A stretch of 7,152 bases of DNA from Spirochaetaceae bacterium (GTDB lineage: Bacteria; Spirochaetota; Spirochaetia; Treponematales; Breznakiellaceae). The stretch spans positions 1 to 7,152 of the forward strand of contig JAISZQ010000192.1 in assembly GCA_031269165.1 (NCBI GenBank), written 5' to 3'. Position 1 is the first letter of the stretch. Each line of letters opens with the position of its first letter. Shown here piece by piece: positions 6,107 through 7,152 of the stretch. A program made the translations under genes and the position numbers. Under the pieces are notes generated by a model. It did no database searches, had not been told where the DNA came from, and saw only the letters and a program-made list of their open reading frames with translations.

Positions 6107-6587
6107 AGCGCAATTTTGGAACAGGCCCAAGTTATCAAAGGAAATGACGTTGCCCTGGTATCCCGACATGGTTCAAACTGTGGATAGAGTCTGGGAGGCT
6201 GTTTCAAAACTTTACGTTGTGGTAGGGGTAGGTTTCTCCCAAGGCTATTGTTGGCCGATGCCGTCTTTGGGCGGGAACACGGAGGAGAACGTGAATTGGG
6301 GCGAAAAAGACGTTTCCGATCCTAATCCAGCCGGGTGGGGGCTGCCCCAAGCAGACGGGGACAGACCTCAGCCGCAATATTTGCGCGAAAACCGTCTCTC
6401 CAACGCCGTTTTTTCCGTTTTTTCCCGCTATGAGCCGCATTTATCCGTGTTTTCCCGACCCGGCATACCGGAAACGGCCCGAAATTCGCTTCTTTTTCGC
6501 CTTTTTCCCGGTGGCGCGGGCAGACCTTTCCTTGAGGCCGTCTCTGGGCGGAGAATCGAGACCGTTTGTAACGCCGTTTTTGTCCGC
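6107..6587. other. About 480 bp without a convincing gene; contains repeat copy A
   Basis: A plus-strand frame is open from GTG 6099 to 6590 (163 codons). It has no ribosome binding site, begins inside the hairpin arm, and is partly made of the 83-bp repeat read on the opposite strand to its coding direction, so I do not call it a gene. The part 6141-6265 (EMTLPWYPDMVQTVDRVWEA and on) looks a little protein-like but I recognise no family. GAGGCTGTTTCAAAAC (6197-6212) resembles the ends of some insertion sequences; no partner end is visible. Confidence 0.4.
6269..6351. repeat. 83-bp direct repeat, copy A (3' end of a Y1-like gene, orphaned)
   Basis: It matches 6616-6698 at 77 of 83 positions, offset 347. 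Read on the minus strand in the frame used by copy B it gives WGSPHPAGLGSETSFSPQ, against WGSPRPAGMGSETPFSPQ in the Y1-like gene. It is thus a duplicate of that gene's C-terminal end with nothing recognisable upstream of it. Confidence 0.85.
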
Positions 6588-6612
6588 TAACTGGGGGCTT
6601 CGCCCCCGGTTA
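6588..6612. repeat. G/C-rich hairpin at the stop codon of the Y1-like gene
   Basis: TAAC-T-GGGGGC and GCCCCC-G-GTTA pair around a TTC loop, with one G-T wobble. The minus-strand stop codon of the Y1-like gene (6610-6612) is part of the outer stem, so the hairpin starts where the gene ends. It may serve as a 3' hairpin or a REP-type palindrome. Confidence 0.7.
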
Positions 6613-7032
6613 GCCGGGCGGAAACACGGAGGAGAACGTGAATTGGGGCGAAAAAGGCGTTTCCGACCCCATTCCAGCCGGGCGGGGGCTGCCCCAAGAT
6701 AACTTGTAGGTCATGCCCGCCGGTACCGGCTTGCTCGCCTCCGCCTCGACCGCGTCCCAGTCAACTTCTTTCGCTTCAGGCGGCGGCTCCCCCGCCAGAA
6801 TCTCCGACCAGTACCGGTCCCCCCAGACGTGTCCCGTTCTCCCCGTCCGAAAATTGAACCGCACCGAGAACGTCTGTTTCAACCATTGCATAATCTTGGG
6901 CAGTTTGAACCCGTCTTCGGGCTTGATGTAGAACGAGAGCGTGTAGCCCTCGATTTTAAGCCCGCGCATCTCGAAACGAAAGAGCCCTTTCGTTTCGATG
7001 AGCACGCGGCAGAAAAGTACCGCCGCCCACGC
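6610..7032 (-). pseudogene. Y1 (IS200-like/REP-associated) transposase-like gene, N-terminally truncated
   Basis: The minus-strand frame is open from 7137 to 6610, but family-like sequence starts near 7030 (WAAVLFCRVL). It continues with FRFEMRGLKIEGYTLSFYIK and then LPKIMQWLKQTFSVRFN and TGRTGHVWGDRYWSEIL. The last two blocks are typical of Y1 transposases (IMQW ... GHVWGDR). Where active members have the metal-binding H-x-H (NHxHF), this protein has YTLSF, so the HUH motif is absent. No obvious catalytic-tyrosine helix (YI..NP) follows; instead there is an acidic tail EPPPEAKEVDWDAVEAEA. I recall similar HUH-less proteins in treponemes, so the loss may be a lineage trait and not damage. The N-terminal part seems removed by another insertion whose end lies at about 7032-7036. 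The stop is TAA at 6610. Confidence 0.6.
6616..6698. repeat. 83-bp direct repeat, copy B (inside the Y1-like gene)
   Basis: This copy encodes the last 27 or so residues of the Y1-like gene on the minus strand (WGSPRPAGM ... SSVFPPG). The six differences from copy A are all substitutions. The copies diverge abruptly after CCCCAAG at one end and before GGGCGG at the other. Confidence 0.85.
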
Positions 7033-7082
7033 TAGGAGCCTGTGGGACTTAGCCCGGCTGGTACCGCGACAAGCCCGACAAG

Positions 7083-7091
7083 TGATATACT
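7083..7091 (+). promoter_or_regulatory. Extended -10 promoter element before the partial gene at 7098
   Basis: TGATATACT fits the extended -10 form (TG-n-TATACT). No good -35 hexamer lies 17-18 bases upstream. Only six bases separate the box from ATG 7098, so the transcript would have almost no leader. Confidence 0.45.
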
Positions 7092-7097
7092 GGGAAT

Positions 7098-7152
7098 ATG
7101 AGTGTGCGATTTTTTCACGTTGACCGGGACATTCCAATGCTGTTCCCGCCTG
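7098..7152 (+). CDS. N-terminus of a probable IS1182/IS5-type transposase, 3'-truncated by window edge
   Basis: The first 18 residues are MSVRFFHVDRDIPMLFPP, and the frame is open to the edge. From memory this resembles the start of DDE transposases of the IS1182-like group (R-F-x-x-V-D-R-D-T-P-x-L-x-P-P). Eighteen residues are too few for certainty, and no catalytic motif is in view. No Shine-Dalgarno site precedes the ATG apart from a weak GGGA. The alternative is an unrelated small gene. Confidence 0.5.
   Translation, partial: MSVRFFHVDRDIPMLFPP

Larger units (their letters stand above)
7033..7152 (+). mobile_element. Probable left end of a second insertion sequence, cut by the window
   Basis: Y1-like homology stops at about 7030, and a CTAG (7032-7035) is followed by GAGCCTGTGGGACTT, a style of terminus seen in several IS families. 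About 60 bases later a transposase-like start appears (7098). I infer that an element inserted into the Y1-like gene here. The other end lies outside the window, so neither repeat nor target duplication can be checked. Confidence 0.4.

Noticed and set aside
6099..6590. A 163-codon plus-strand frame after rnc
   Set aside because: It begins inside a hairpin arm with no ribosome binding site and includes a repeat that is coding on the other strand. No protein family was recognised.
1..7152. A defence, toxin-antitoxin or other novel multi-gene system
   Set aside because: All intact genes are a transporter, a symporter and housekeeping functions; the rest is mobile or decayed sequence. No pair of adjacent unknown genes is present.

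Overview
The window looks like a chromosomal segment from a moderately GC-rich spirochaete, most likely a Treponema-like bacterium. This assignment is from recall, not a search. It rests on the order coaD-rpmF-acpP-rnc, on remnants of a prepilin and of a truncated Y1-transposase-like protein that resemble sequences I associate with treponemes, and on the abundance of G/C-rich palindromes between genes.

Layout: (1) 1-1143, the 3' part of a major facilitator transporter (+), cut by the window edge. (2) 1116-1312, a decayed N-terminal fragment of a prepilin gene (-), tail to tail with the transporter. (3) 1399-2482, a complete-length but broken IS30-family insertion sequence (-), with 18-bp perfect terminal inverted repeats, a frameshift, and a Gly where the third catalytic acidic residue should be. 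(4) 2534-3820, a strong sigma-70-type promoter and an apparently leaderless gene for a divergent DAACS-type symporter. (5) 3821-4133, a spacer full of hairpins, including a perfect 23-bp stem. (6) 4134-6032, the housekeeping cluster coaD-rpmF-acpP-rnc (CoA synthesis, ribosomal protein L32, acyl carrier protein, RNase III). A near-consensus promoter lies inside the 3' end of coaD. (7) 6033-7152, an accessory/repeat zone. It holds a hairpin after rnc, a region without a convincing gene, an 83-bp direct repeat in two copies, a truncated Y1-like transposase gene (-), and at the right edge the start of what is probably another IS transposase (+).

The four housekeeping genes join fatty-acid/CoA metabolism with translation and RNA processing. 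CoaD makes dephospho-CoA, whose CoA product donates the phosphopantetheine arm to AcpP. RpmF and RNase III are ribosome assembly and RNA processing factors. Spacing (25, 14 and 0 bp) supports one transcription unit, with a second entry point from the promoter inside coaD.

I did not find a convincing undescribed system. The most useful leads are the promoter embedded in an unusual C-terminal extension of CoaD, the long perfect hairpin ahead of the RNase III operon, the leaderless symporter gene with altered ligand-site motifs, the prepilin relic, and the link between the Y1-like gene and its repeated 3' end.
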